Assembly: GCA_016791105.1 (NCBI GenBank) | Contig: JAEUNM010000093.1 | Coordinates: forward strand, 1 to 32,181 | DNA: 32,181 bases | Direction of reading: 5' to 3' | Origin: Rhodocyclaceae bacterium | Lineage (GTDB): Bacteria > Pseudomonadota > Gammaproteobacteria > Burkholderiales > Rhodocyclaceae | In this document: piece by piece, positions 1-8,683 of the stretch | How positions within the stretch are numbered: the stretch's first letter is position 1 | Layout of the letters: the number at the start of each line of letters is the position of its first letter | The notes under the pieces: model-generated | Databases searched by the model: none | Told to the model about the DNA's origin: nothing | What the model saw: the letters and a program-made list of their open reading frames with translations, nothing else | Position numbers and translations under genes: made by a program

Positions 1-171
1 TTCGGTTTCTCCGCACGGTAATTTGCGCGGCATGGGGCGGGGGGATGCGCCCTTGCGGTGAATTGCGCGGTATGGCGTGATTTCGCGGCACCATACGGCG
101 GATTGCGCCTGCGGCTTATCCGCCCTACGAGTCCTGCCGTCACAACACCCGCGGGGGGATCGGGGCGGCGC

Positions 172-210
172 GTAGGGCGCAAAAGCGAAGCGCATTGCGC
201 CGTATGGGGC
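172..210. repeat. GTAGGGCGG-type dispersed palindrome
   Basis: An extragenic palindrome with arms GTAGGGCG and CGCCGTATGG around a short AAGCG-AGCGCATT centre. Related copies in this window are at 92-129 and 400-438 (opposite orientation), 10021-10056 and 24421-24458. The family sits only between genes here. Similar GTAGGGCGGA...TCCGCC repeats are known to be scattered through many beta- and gammaproteobacterial genomes. Confidence 0.8.
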
Positions 211-438
211 GGTTCGCTTTCTCCGCACGGTAAATTGCGCAGCATGGGGCGGGGGGATGCGCCCTTGCGGTGAATTGCGCGGTATGGCGTGATTTTGCGG
301 CTCCATGCCGCGGATTGTGCTGGCGGCTTTTGTGCCCGGCGCGTCTGAATTATTGCGGACGGGGCAGCATGCCCCGTCCGGCGGCGCGGGTGAATTCGCG
401 GCCCCATACGGCGGATTGCGCCTGCGGCTTATCCGCCC

Positions 439-591
439 CACGAGTCCCACGAGTCCCACGAGTCCTACGAGTCCTACGAGTCCTACGAGTCCCACGAGTC
501 CCACGAGTCCCACGAGTCCCACGAGTCCCACGAGTCCCACGCGTCCTACGAGTCCTACGAGTCCTACGAGTCCCACGAGTCCCACGAGTCC
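439..591. repeat. 17-copy 9-bp tandem repeat (YACGAGTCC)
   Basis: Seventeen uninterrupted 9-bp units, CACGAGTCC or TACGAGTCC, with one CACGCGTCC unit at 538-546. The array starts directly after the CCGCCC end of a GTAGGGCGG-type palindrome. It is followed by TTATCCGCCC, which is again the end of such a palindrome. The shorter copy near 92-129 carries a single CTACGAGTCC at the same place, so the array looks like a local expansion of a 9-mer flanking the dispersed repeat. The unit length is a multiple of three, so it stays open in several frames, but no start or ribosome site suggests translation. Confidence 0.92.
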
Positions 592-771
592 TTATCCGCC
601 CAACGAATCCCGCCTGTCACCCCCAAACCCGATCACCGCCCCCCGGCAAAAGCGCGGTTTCCCCCCCATTCGGGGGGTTGGTTCGCTCCCCTTGCGCCCG
701 TAATCTTCCGCCCCACACGTGCGCGGCCCACAAAATCGGCCGAATGAAGCGAACAGCTTGGAGGGTTTCAA

Positions 772-1524
772 ATGAGGGTGCTGGTAGCGGTCAAGCGGGT
801 GGTCGATTACAACGTGAAGGTTCGCGTCAAGGCGGACGGGACGGGCGTGGATTTGGCGAACGTCAAAATGTCCATGAACCCCTTCGACGAAATTGCCTGC
901 GAAGAAGCGGTACGTCTGAAAGAAGCCGGCGTCGCGACGGAAGTGGTGGCGGTGTCCTGCGGTGTCACCGCCTGTCAGGAAACTTTGCGCTCGGCCATGG
1001 CTCTGGGCGCCGACCGCGGCATCCTGGTGGAAAGCGAGGCCGAACTGCAGCCGCTGGCGGTCGCCAAATTGCTGCAGGCCGTGGTGAATAAAGAAGCACC
1101 GCAACTGGTGCTGCTGGGCAAACAGGCCATAGACGACGATTCCAATCAGGTCGGCCAGATGCTCGCATCGCTCATGGGCTGGCCGCAAGCCACTTTCGCA
1201 TCGAAAGTCGTCATTGCCGGCGACAAAGCCAGCGTGACGCGCGAAATCGACGGCGGCCTGGAAACGCTCGAACTCAAATTGCCGGCCGTGGTCACCTCCG
1301 ACCTGCGGCTCAACGAGCCGCGCTACGCCGCGCTGCCCAGCATCATGAAGGCGAAAAAGAAGCCGCTCGCGGTTATCAAGCCGTCCGATCTGGGTGTCGA
1401 TGTCAGCCCGCGCCTCAGTACGCTGAAAGTGGCCGAGCCGCCCAAGCGTTCTGCCGGCGTGCGCGTGCCTGACGTCAAACAGCTTGTCGACAAGCTCAGG
1501 AACGAAGCCAAAGTCCTGCCCTGA
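772..1524 (+). CDS. etfB: Electron transfer flavoprotein, beta subunit
   Basis: A 250-residue EtfB. With EtfA it forms the soluble heterodimer that takes electrons from acyl-CoA dehydrogenases and passes them to ETF:quinone oxidoreductase. The N-terminus [14 protein letters not shown] and the segment [17 protein letters not shown] followed by [13 protein letters not shown] are the family's signature stretches, and the length is normal. GGAGGG lies 6 nt before the ATG, fixing the start. It is first in a same-strand run with etfA (69-nt gap) and an acyl-CoA dehydrogenase, its expected electron donor. A 6-bp GC hairpin (1547-1552 with 1557-1562) lies in the gap to etfA and might tune downstream expression. 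Family assignment is secure. Confidence 0.97.
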   Translation: MRVLVAVKRVVDYNVKVRVKADGTGVDLANVKMSMNPFDEIACEEAVRLKEAGVATEVVAVSCGVTACQETLRSAMALGADRGILVESEAELQPLAVAKLLQAVVNKEAPQLVLLGKQAIDDDSNQVGQMLASLMGWPQATFASKVVIAGDKASVTREIDGGLETLELKLPAVVTSDLRLNEPRYAALPSIMKAKKKPLAVIKPSDLGVDVSPRLSTLKVAEPPKRSAGVRVPDVKQLVDKLRNEAKVLP

Positions 1525-1593
1525 GCGCGCCTGCGCTCGCCCTGTTCCCGCCCTTGGGCGGGCTTCACTTAGTCGGGTTTTCCGGAGACTGAC

Positions 1594-2526
1594 ATGACCG
1601 TTCTGGTTATTGCAGAGCACGATGGCGCGTTGCTCAAAAGCGCCACTTTGAATACCATTAGCGCGGCCGCCAAGCTCGGCGGCGACATCCACGTACTGGT
1701 TGCCGGGGCCGGCTGCGGCGCGGCCGCCGCGGCCGCCGCCCAGGTGGCCGGCGTGGCCAAGGTGCTGCTGGCGGACGCCGCGCACTATCAGGACCAGGGC
1801 GCGGAAAACCTGGCCGCGCTGGTGCTGGCCCAGGCCGGCGCCTATACGCACCTGCTGCTGCCGGCCACGTCTTTCGGCAAGAACATCGCCCCACGCGTGG
1901 CCGCCAAGCTGGATGTGGCGCAAATTTCCGACATCGTGAGTGTGGAAGCGGCGGACACTTTCGTGCGCCCCATCTATGCCGGCAATGCGCTCGCCACGGT
2001 CAAATCGTCGGACGGCGTAAAAGTGATTACCGTGCGCAGCACCGCCTTCGAAGCGGCCGGGCAGGGCGGCAGCGCGCCGGTCGAAGCCATCGCGGCGGGG
2101 CCGGATCTGGGCCTGTCGCGGCTGGTGGGGCGCGAACTGACGAAATCCGCGCGGCCGGAGCTGGCAGCGGCCAAAATTGTCGTGTCCGGCGGCCGCGGCA
2201 TGGGTTCGGCGGAAAACTATTCCAAATTTCTTGACCCCATTGCAGATAAACTAAATGCCGCGCTGGGCGCATCCCGTGCCGCCGTGGATGCGGGCTATGC
2301 GCCCAACGACTATCAGGTGGGTCAAACCGGCAAGATCGTCGCACCGCAGCTCTATCTGGCAATCGGCATTTCCGGCGCCATCCAGCACCTGGCCGGCATG
2401 AAAGACGCCAAGGTGATCGTGGCCATCAACAAGGATCCGGATGCGCCCATTTTCCAGGTGGCCGACTACGGCCTGATCGGCGACCTGTTCCAGCTGGTGC
2501 CGCAATTGACCGCCGAACTTGGCTGA
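1594..2526 (+). CDS. etfA: Electron transfer flavoprotein, alpha subunit
   Basis: A 310-residue EtfA, the FAD-binding partner of EtfB. The C-terminal half holds the FAD domain: [11 protein letters not shown], then [27 protein letters not shown] and a closing [17 protein letters not shown], which together match the ETF-alpha signature. The N-terminal half is the less conserved Rossmann-like domain ([19 protein letters not shown]). GGAG sits 6 nt before the ATG. The gene is followed after 33 nt by the acyl-CoA dehydrogenase gene, so the electron acceptor and dehydrogenase are probably co-transcribed. The Ala/Gly-rich stretch near residues 30-50 is normal for a high-GC EtfA. Confidence 0.97.
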   Translation: MTVLVIAEHDGALLKSATLNTISAAAKLGGDIHVLVAGAGCGAAAAAAAQVAGVAKVLLADAAHYQDQGAENLAALVLAQAGAYTHLLLPATSFGKNIAPRVAAKLDVAQISDIVSVEAADTFVRPIYAGNALATVKSSDGVKVITVRSTAFEAAGQGGSAPVEAIAAGPDLGLSRLVGRELTKSARPELAAAKIVVSGGRGMGSAENYSKFLDPIADKLNAALGASRAAVDAGYAPNDYQVGQTGKIVAPQLYLAIGISGAIQHLAGMKDAKVIVAINKDPDAPIFQVADYGLIGDLFQLVPQLTAELG

Positions 2527-2559
2527 GCGGCACGACGCCGCCTTACCGGAGATTGCGCC

Positions 2560-4356
2560 ATGAGTGATTACATAGCACCGCTGCAGGACATACGTTTCGC
2601 GCTGAACGAACTGGCGGGCCTGGCCCGCATTGCCGAATTGCCCGGCTGTGAAGAAGCCACACCTGAAATGGTCGATGCCATCCTGGACGAAGCGGCCAAA
2701 ATCAGTGCCGGTGTGCTGGCCCCGATCAACAAGTCCGGCGACGCGGAAGGCTGCAAGCTGGAGCCGGGCTTCCATGTAAGAACCCCGGCCGGCTGCAAGG
2801 AGGCCTACCGGCAGTTCATCGAAGGCGGCTGGAACGGCCTCAATTTTCCGCAGGAATTTGGCGGTCAGGGCTTGCCCAAACTGGTGGCCACGCCGGTCAT
2901 GGAAATGGCGATGGCGGCCAATCTGGGCTTGTCGCTGTGTTCGCTGCTTACCGGCGGCGCCATCGAAGCCCTGCTGCGTTATGGCACGGACGCGCAGAAA
3001 CAGACTTATCTGCCCAACATGATCGCCGGCACCTGGAGCGGCACCATGAATCTGACCGAGCCGCAGGCCGGCTCGGACCTGAGCCTGATCCGCTCGCGGG
3101 CGCAGCCGGAAGGCGAGCATCACCGCATTTACGGCCAGAAAATATTCATCACCCACGGCGAGCACGACATGGTGGACAACATCATCCATCTGGTGCTGGC
3201 GCGCACGCCGGACGCACCGGAAGGGGTGAAAGGCATTTCGCTCTTCGTGGTGCCGAAATTTCTGGTCAATGCGGATGGTTCCCTGGGCCGCCGCAACGAT
3301 GTGCGCTGCGTGTCGCTGGAGCACAAACTGGGCATCCATACCAGCCCGACCGCGGTGCTGGCCTATGGCGACGAAGAAGGCGCGATCGGCTATCTGGTGG
3401 GCGCCGAGAACCGTGGCCTCGAATACATGTTCGTGATGATGAACGAGGCGCGTTTCGCGGTCGGCCTGCAGGGCGTGGCCATTGCCGACCGAGCCTATCA
3501 GCACGCCGTGGCTTACGCCAAGGAGCGCATACAGGGCAAGGATTTGGCCAACCCGGCCGGCAAGTCGGTGTCCATCATTCACCATCCGGATATTCGCCGC
3601 ATGCTCATGAGCATGCGCGCGCTGACCGAATCCACCCGCGCCGTGGCCTATGTGACGGGCGCCGCGATAGACCGCGCGCACGGCGAGCCCGACCCGGCGG
3701 CGCGCGAAGCAGCGCGCGCGTTTGCGGACTTCATGATCCCCATCCACAAAGGCTGGGCGACCGAAGCCGGCGTGGAAGTTGCCAACCTGGGCATACAGGT
3801 GCACGGCGGCATGGGTTTCGTGGAAGAAACCGGCGCCGCGCAATATCTGCGTGATGCCCGCATCACCACCATTTACGAAGGCACCACCGGCATTCAGGCC
3901 AACGACCTGATTGGCCGCAAGACGGCGCGCGAAGGCGGCAAAACCGCCAAAGCCATCATCGCGCAAATGCAGGGCCTGCTGGAGCAACTGGCGGCTGCGC
4001 CGGGCGGTGACATGCAGGCCATACGCAGCGCCCTGGCCGAGGCCGTGGCGGCATTCGAAAGCTGTGTCGATTGGATCGTCGCCAATTTCCGCAGCGACAC
4101 CCTGGCTGTGCATGCCGGCGCCGTACCTTTCCTCAAGCTGGCCGGCATCGTGTGCGGCGGCTGGCAGATGGCGCGGGCGGCCCTCATTGCGCAACAGCAG
4201 TTGGCCGCGGGTGGCGCCGATGCCGCGTTTTGCAGCGCCAAGATCGCCACCACCCGCTTTTATGCCGACACCTTTCTGGCGCAGGCGGCCGGTTTGCGCC
4301 ACACCGTCATGTGCACCGGCGCGGGTGCCATGGCTCTGACCGAACAACAGTTTTAA
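2560..4356 (+). CDS. Acyl-CoA dehydrogenase (large, ~600-residue type)
   Basis: A 598-residue flavin acyl-CoA dehydrogenase that introduces the 2,3-trans double bond into acyl-CoA and reduces ETF. It belongs to the long form with an N-terminal extension and an extra C-terminal domain (DmdC/FadE5-like), not the ~380-residue short form. Visible motifs are NLTEPQAGSDLSLIR (flavin/substrate contact), QKIFITHGEHD, and the glutamate of IYEGTTGIQ (Glu440), the usual catalytic base position. GGAG lies 8 nt before the ATG. The adjacent etfBA and acyl-CoA ligase genes support a role in fatty-acid beta-oxidation. Chain-length preference cannot be read from sequence, and a DMSP-type acyl-CoA substrate is an alternative seen in this broad family. 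Confidence 0.93.
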   Translation: MSDYIAPLQDIRFALNELAGLARIAELPGCEEATPEMVDAILDEAAKISAGVLAPINKSGDAEGCKLEPGFHVRTPAGCKEAYRQFIEGGWNGLNFPQEFGGQGLPKLVATPVMEMAMAANLGLSLCSLLTGGAIEALLRYGTDAQKQTYLPNMIAGTWSGTMNLTEPQAGSDLSLIRSRAQPEGEHHRIYGQKIFITHGEHDMVDNIIHLVLARTPDAPEGVKGISLFVVPKFLVNADGSLGRRNDVRCVSLEHKLGIHTSPTAVLAYGDEEGAIGYLVGAENRGLEYMFVMMNEARFAVGLQGVAIADRAYQHAVAYAKERIQGKDLANPAGKSVSIIHHPDIRRMLMSMRALTESTRAVAYVTGAAIDRAHGEPDPAAREAARAFADFMIPIHKGWATEAGVEVANLGIQVHGGMGFVEETGAAQYLRDARITTIYEGTTGIQANDLIGRKTAREGGKTAKAIIAQMQGLLEQLAAAPGGDMQAIRSALAEAVAAFESCVDWIVANFRSDTLAVHAGAVPFLKLAGIVCGGWQMARAALIAQQQLAAGGADAAFCSAKIATTRFYADTFLAQAAGLRHTVMCTGAGAMALTEQQF

Positions 4357-4410
4357 GCACCGGCCTGAGCGCAAGCCGGATCATTCAAATAACGCAAGGG
4401 AGATATGTTC

Positions 4411-6072
4411 ATGAGCAATACCAATCCGGGCAATCTGATCGAAAAGACGCCCTCCGCCTACGCCTATCCGCTGCTCATCAAGCAACTGCTGCACACGCCG
4501 CTGGCGATTAATCCGGAACAGGAAATCGTCTATCGCGACATCAAGCGCTACAACTATTGGGCACTGGGGCAGCGCATCGGGCAGCTCGCCACGGCGCTGG
4601 CCGGACTGGGGGTCGAGCACGGCGATACGGTCGCCATCATGGACTGGGACAGCCACCGCTACCTGGAATGTTATTTCGCCGTGCCCATGATGGGCGCCGT
4701 GCTCATGACGACTAATGTGCGTCTGTCGCCGGACCAGATTCTGTACACCATCAATCACAGCGGCGCCAAGGTGCTGCTGATAAATGCCGAATTTTTGTCG
4801 GTGCTGGAAACCATACGCGACAAGCTGGAAACGGTGCAGAAATTCGTGCTCATCAACGACCAGCCGGGCGAAGCCGTGCCGGCCGGGTTCGACGCCGAGT
4901 ACGAAGCGCTGCTGCATGGCAAGTCGCCCGATTTCGAATTCCGCGATTTCGACGAAAACACGCGCGCCACCACCTTTTACACCAGCGGCACCACGGGTCT
5001 GCCCAAGGGCGTGTTCTTCAGCCACCGGCAACTGGTGCTGCACACCCTGGCCTTGTCGGCGGGGCTGGCGTCGCCGGCTTCGCAGGGCCGCCTGCACCGC
5101 GATGACGTGTACATGCCGGTAACGCCCATGTTCCACGTGCATGCCTGGGGCATGCCTTATGTTGCCACCACCATGTGCCTGAAACAGGTTTATCCGGGCC
5201 GCTACACGCCGGATGGACTGCTCATGCTGATCAAGCACGAAAAGGTCACTTTCTCGCACTGCGTGCCCACCATCCTGCACATGCTGATGGGCAGCCCGCT
5301 GTCGCACGACGTCGATCTGCGCGGCTGGAAAATCATTATCGGCGGCTCCGCCCTGCCCAAGGGCCTGGCGCAGGTGGCGCTGGATCGCGGCATAGACGTA
5401 TTTACCGGCTACGGCATGTCGGAAACCTGTCCGATTCTGTCGCTGGCGCAGGTCAAGACCGAATTGCAGGGCGATCGCGCGCGGGAGCTGGATTACCGCA
5501 CCAAAGCCGGCATGCCGATACCGCTGGTCAATTTGCGCATCGTGGGCGAAAACATGCGCGAAGTGCCGCACGACGGCAAGGCCGCGGGCGAAATCGTGGT
5601 GCGTACGCCCTGGCTCACGCAGGGCTATTACAAAAACCCGGAAGCGTCCGAAGTGCTGTGGGAAGGCGGCTATCTGCACACCAACGACATAGGCGTGATC
5701 GACTCGGAAGGCTATCTGACGATTACCGACCGCATCAAGGACGTGATCAAGACCGGCGGCGAGTGGGTGTCGTCGCTGGAACTGGAAGACGTCATTTCGC
5801 GCCACCCGGCGGTGAGCGAATCGGCTGTGATCGGCGTCAAGGATGCCAAGTGGGGCGAACGGCCGGTGGCGCTGGTGGTGCTGAAAGCCGAGCACGAGGA
5901 CAAGGTGGAAAAGAAGGCCATACGCGAGCACGTGAAGGATTACGCCGAGCGCGGCCTGATTTCCAAATTCGCCGTGCCGGAAAAAGTCATCTTCGTGAAA
6001 TCGCTGGAAAAAACCAGCGTCGGCAAAATGAACAAAAAGCTGTTGCGCGAGCTGTATCAGGACGCCGAGTAA
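4411..6072 (+). CDS. Fatty acyl-CoA ligase (AMP-forming)
   Basis: A 553-residue ANL-superfamily ligase that activates a fatty acid to acyl-CoA through an acyl-adenylate. The motifs in order are the P-loop TTFYTSGTTGLPKGV, GGSALPKG, GYGMSETCP, the hinge region HTNDIGVIDSEGYLTITDR followed by KDVIKTGGEWVSSLELED, and the C-terminal lysine context KTSVGKMNKK. GGGAG at 4398-4402 is only 2 nt from an ATG at 4405 but 8 nt from the ATG at 4411, so I prefer MSNTNPG as the start. It sits 54 nt after the acyl-CoA dehydrogenase and upstream of PHA genes, which suggests it supplies acyl-CoA for oxidation and polymer synthesis. Medium- versus long-chain use is undecided. Confidence 0.93.
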   Translation: MSNTNPGNLIEKTPSAYAYPLLIKQLLHTPLAINPEQEIVYRDIKRYNYWALGQRIGQLATALAGLGVEHGDTVAIMDWDSHRYLECYFAVPMMGAVLMTTNVRLSPDQILYTINHSGAKVLLINAEFLSVLETIRDKLETVQKFVLINDQPGEAVPAGFDAEYEALLHGKSPDFEFRDFDENTRATTFYTSGTTGLPKGVFFSHRQLVLHTLALSAGLASPASQGRLHRDDVYMPVTPMFHVHAWGMPYVATTMCLKQVYPGRYTPDGLLMLIKHEKVTFSHCVPTILHMLMGSPLSHDVDLRGWKIIIGGSALPKGLAQVALDRGIDVFTGYGMSETCPILSLAQVKTELQGDRARELDYRTKAGMPIPLVNLRIVGENMREVPHDGKAAGEIVVRTPWLTQGYYKNPEASEVLWEGGYLHTNDIGVIDSEGYLTITDRIKDVIKTGGEWVSSLELEDVISRHPAVSESAVIGVKDAKWGERPVALVVLKAEHEDKVEKKAIREHVKDYAERGLISKFAVPEKVIFVKSLEKTSVGKMNKKLLRELYQDAE

Positions 6073-6304
6073 ACCCCGAACATGCTTTGTGCACCTGCGG
6101 CTGATGCCGCCGGTGCGCAAGGCCCAGGGCAGGGGGTAGGCAGTACTTGCGAACCACGGGCAACCGTGGGGACTTTACTTGTGCCGCGGCCATCCGGCAT
6201 GGCCGCGGCCGCCTTCCCGCAGCGTGCGGCGTACCGCGCATTCGCTGCGCAGCACTACACCACGACTGGCGGGCAACCGCAAACCAACCAGGCAGGGGGG
6301 AGAC
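6073..6304. other. Gap between ligase and hydratase genes with two hairpins
   Basis: No gene is seen. Two perfect hairpins stand out: CCACGG/CCGTGG closing a GCAA tetraloop (6154-6169), and an 11-bp GC stem with a 5-nt loop (6183-6193 with 6199-6209). Neither is followed by a T-tract, so intrinsic termination is not supported. Processing or partial attenuation between the beta-oxidation genes and the PHA genes is possible. A frame opening at 6179 runs into the hydratase but its first 42 codons lack family similarity. Confidence 0.55.
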
Positions 6305-6772
6305 ATGAATGACGGGGGTATTGCGCTCGCGCAGCGCATCCAGCAGGCCATCGGGCAGGAGCTGGGCGTATCGAGCTGGATGGAAATCGACCAGGCGCGC
6401 ATCGATCAGTTTGCCGTAAGTACCGGCGATCACCAGTGGATACATGTGGACACGGCACGCGCGGCGCTTGAGAGCCCGCTCGGTGCGACCATCGCGCACG
6501 GCTACCTGACGCTGTCGATGCTGGCGCCGGCGGCGCTGGAAGTGTTCGTCGGACCGTGGGGCATCACGCAGGCACTTAACTATGGTCTGGACCGGGTGCG
6601 CTTCCTCGCGCCGGTGAAGGTCGGCTCGCGCGTGCGCACGCGCATCAAGCTCATCGCGGCGGAGGACAAGGGCGGCGGCCGCATCCTGGTGACCACCGAA
6701 AACAGCATGGAAATAGAAGGCAAGGACAAGCCGGCGTTGATCGCCCAGGCGCTTGCCATGCTCATGAGCTGA
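6305..6772 (+). CDS. MaoC-like (R)-specific enoyl-CoA hydratase
   Basis: A 155-residue single hot-dog hydratase. The family hydrates trans-2-enoyl-CoA to (R)-3-hydroxyacyl-CoA, the monomer used by PHA synthases (PhaJ-type role). The catalytic Asp-x4-His pair is present as STGDHQWIH (Asp42, His47), followed by the family's IAHGYLTLSM. The start at 6305 is chosen because a strong GGGGGGAG precedes it, and the longer frame from 6179 adds residues without similarity. It lies 24 nt upstream of the PHA synthase gene, and that position supports a monomer-supplying role. The general family is sure; the (R)-specificity is inferred from the motif and context. Confidence 0.9.
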   Translation: MNDGGIALAQRIQQAIGQELGVSSWMEIDQARIDQFAVSTGDHQWIHVDTARAALESPLGATIAHGYLTLSMLAPAALEVFVGPWGITQALNYGLDRVRFLAPVKVGSRVRTRIKLIAAEDKGGGRILVTTENSMEIEGKDKPALIAQALAMLMS

Positions 6773-6796
6773 ACGCGCGCGCCAAGGAGGCGAATC

Positions 6797-8509
6797 ATGT
6801 CGTCAGGCAAGGAAAAACTAACACCCGTGCCGGCCGGTGCCGCCGGCGAGCTATCCGCGCGCGCCGCGGAGGGCATGCTGGGGCCCAATCCATTCGTCGG
6901 CCTGCGGCCACAGGACATTTTGTCTGCCGCCGGCCAGATCGGCGCGCAAGGCATGCGCGAACCCATGCTGGTGCTGGAGCAGGAAGCGGCGCTGGCGCGT
7001 GAACTGATGGCCGTGCTGTCCGGCGAGGCCAAACCGGCCATCCCGGCCGGCGACAAGCGTTTCAACGATTCGGCCTGGCAGGACAACCCGTTCTATCGCG
7101 CCTATCTGCAGGGCTATCTGGCCTGGGGCAAGGCGCTGGGCGGCTTCGTCGATCGTTCCGCGCTGGATACGAAATCGAAAGAGCGTGCCAATTTCGTGGT
7201 GTCGCTGCTCACCGACGCGCTTGCGCCCACAAACACCTTGCTCGGTAATCCCGCCGCATTGAAGCGCATCATCGAATCTGGCGGCGCCAGCCTGGTGTCC
7301 GGCGTACAGAACATGCTGGCCGACATCGTAAAAAACCAGGGCATGCCGGCGCAGGTGGATAAGACGGCGTTCAAGGTGGGCGAGAACATTGCCAATTCGC
7401 CCGGCGCGGTGGTGTTTCAGAACGACATGCTGGAACTGATCCAGTACGCGCCCGCCACGCCGCAGGTGTATGCGCGGCCGCACATGATCGTGCCGCCGCA
7501 GGTGAATAAGTTCTATGTATTCGATCTGTCGCCGGGCAAGAGCATCGTCGAATTTCTGGTCAAAAGCGGCTATCAGGTGTTTGCCGTCAGTTGGCGCAAC
7601 CCGACCGCCGCGCAGCGCGATTGGGACATGGAAGCGTATGTCGGCGCGCTGCTGGAGGCGATGCAGGCGATCCGCGACATCTGCGGTTCGGACGACGTGA
7701 ATATCCACGGTGCCTGTTCCGGCGCCATGACCGCCTCGGCGCTGCTTGCGCATCTGGCCGCCAAGGGCGAGCGCCTGGTGCATGCCGCGACCGCCATGGT
7801 GGCGGTGCTGGACAGCCGTGCCGATTCACAACTGGGCATGTTCACCACACCGGAAGCCATCGCCACGGCGAAACAGAATTCCGCCATGAAAGGCGTGCTT
7901 GAAGGCCAGGAAATGGGCCGCGTATTCGCCTGGATGCGTCCAAACGATCTGGTATGGAATTACTGGGTCAATAACTACCTGATGGGCAATCGGCCGCCGA
8001 CTTTCGACATTCTTTACTGGAATAACGACAGCACGCGCCTGCCGGCAAAATTCCATGCCCAGTTGCTCGACATATTCGTGCATAACCTGCTTACCCAACC
8101 CGGCGCGCTCACGATACTGGGCACGCCCATCGATCTGAGCAAGGTCGATTGCGACAAGTTCGTCGTAGCGGGCCTCACCGACCACATAACGCCATGGAAG
8201 GGCGTATATGACTCGGCACGCAGTTATGGCGGCAATACGGAATTCGTGCTGAGTTCCAGCGGGCACATTCAAAGCCTCATCAACCCGCCCGGCAATGCCA
8301 AGGCGAAGTTCTTCCTGAACACGAATCTGCCGGAAGATGCCGAACAGTGGCTGGCCGGCGCCACGCCCATGAGCGGCAGTTGGTGGGACCACTGGCGGCA
8401 ATGGCTGGCCGCACGCTCGGGCGAACAAAAGCCGGCTCCAAAAGCACTGGGCAACAAACGTCACAAACCCGGCGCCCCGGCACCCGGTACTTATGTGAGC
8501 GAGCCGTAA
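6797..8509 (+). CDS. phaC: Poly(3-hydroxyalkanoate) synthase, class II-like
   Basis: A 570-residue PHA synthase that polymerises (R)-3-hydroxyacyl-CoA. Several blocks resemble the medium-chain class II Pseudomonas enzymes: NDMLELIQYAP, PPQVNKFYVFDLSPGKS, FAWMRPNDLVWNYWVNNYL, FDILYWNND, LSSSGHIQS and a terminal APGTYV. The triad is readable as Cys307 in HGACSGAMT, Asp462 in GLTDHITPW and His490 in SGHIQS. The lipase-like box reads G-A-C-S-G-A, whereas the usual form ends in Gly. AAGGAGG 6 nt before the ATG gives a strong start. Downstream lie phasin and depolymerase genes. The class II resemblance is recalled from family knowledge; substrate range is inferred. Confidence 0.95.
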   Translation: MSSGKEKLTPVPAGAAGELSARAAEGMLGPNPFVGLRPQDILSAAGQIGAQGMREPMLVLEQEAALARELMAVLSGEAKPAIPAGDKRFNDSAWQDNPFYRAYLQGYLAWGKALGGFVDRSALDTKSKERANFVVSLLTDALAPTNTLLGNPAALKRIIESGGASLVSGVQNMLADIVKNQGMPAQVDKTAFKVGENIANSPGAVVFQNDMLELIQYAPATPQVYARPHMIVPPQVNKFYVFDLSPGKSIVEFLVKSGYQVFAVSWRNPTAAQRDWDMEAYVGALLEAMQAIRDICGSDDVNIHGACSGAMTASALLAHLAAKGERLVHAATAMVAVLDSRADSQLGMFTTPEAIATAKQNSAMKGVLEGQEMGRVFAWMRPNDLVWNYWVNNYLMGNRPPTFDILYWNNDSTRLPAKFHAQLLDIFVHNLLTQPGALTILGTPIDLSKVDCDKFVVAGLTDHITPWKGVYDSARSYGGNTEFVLSSSGHIQSLINPPGNAKAKFFLNTNLPEDAEQWLAGATPMSGSWWDHWRQWLAARSGEQKPAPKALGNKRHKPGAPAPGTYVSEP

Positions 8510-8526
8510 CGTAATTGTAGGTTTTT

Positions 8527-8624
8527 GTAGGTTGGGGTGAGCCCGCGAACCCCAACAAACCCGGTAACAACATGTTCCGGCGTCGGTGCGTCGATGTTGG
8601 GGTTCCTGCGTCACCCCAACCTAC
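8527..8624. repeat. GTAGGTTGGGGTGA palindromic repeat, copy 1
   Basis: A perfect 14-bp inverted repeat, GTAGGTTGGGGTGA at 8527-8540 and its complement at 8611-8624, encloses a second pair, GAACCCCAAC (8547-8556) and GTTGGGGTTC (8596-8605). The element forms nested or paired hairpins between phaC and the phasin gene and resembles a REP doublet (REPIN). Its inner spacer matches copy 5 (23439-23529) better than copies 2-4. As RNA it could stabilise or partly terminate the phaC message. Confidence 0.88.
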
Positions 8625-8683
8625 GCTCGGCGCAAACGCCGGATGGATCAATTGCGGTACCAATCTTAAATGGAGGAAGCAAC

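Larger units (their letters stand above)
1..771. repeat. Repeat-rich non-coding region upstream of etfB
   Basis: No credible gene is present. Bases 1 to about 117 are repeated in the same orientation at 213 to about 329 (offset 212), with similarity decaying towards the end. Copies of a GTAGGGCGG...CCGCCGTATGG palindrome lie at about 92-129, 172-208 and 400-438, with a degenerate copy near 303-341. A 9-bp tandem array follows at 439-591. A C6/G6 hairpin (662-667 with 672-677) has no T-tract, so it is not a convincing terminator. Open frames across the array encode only monotonous TSP or VPR repeats and are not considered genes. Confidence 0.8.

Noticed and set aside
439..591. CRISPR array
   Set aside because: Units are 9 bp and contiguous with no spacers; no cas genes nearby.
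305..703. Frame coding a TSP-repeat peptide across the 9-bp array
   Set aside because: The repeat is open in several frames simply because its period is nine; no ribosome site or domain, and it is followed by non-coding repeats.
2251..6120. Long minus-strand frames opposite the acyl-CoA dehydrogenase and ligase genes
   Set aside because: Same codon-bias artefact: the plus strand holds well-conserved enzymes and the minus frames have no family similarity.
6179..6304. Longer N-terminus for the MaoC-like hydratase
   Set aside because: The extra 42 residues are Arg/Pro-rich, cross a hairpin and lack similarity; a strong ribosome site precedes 6305.
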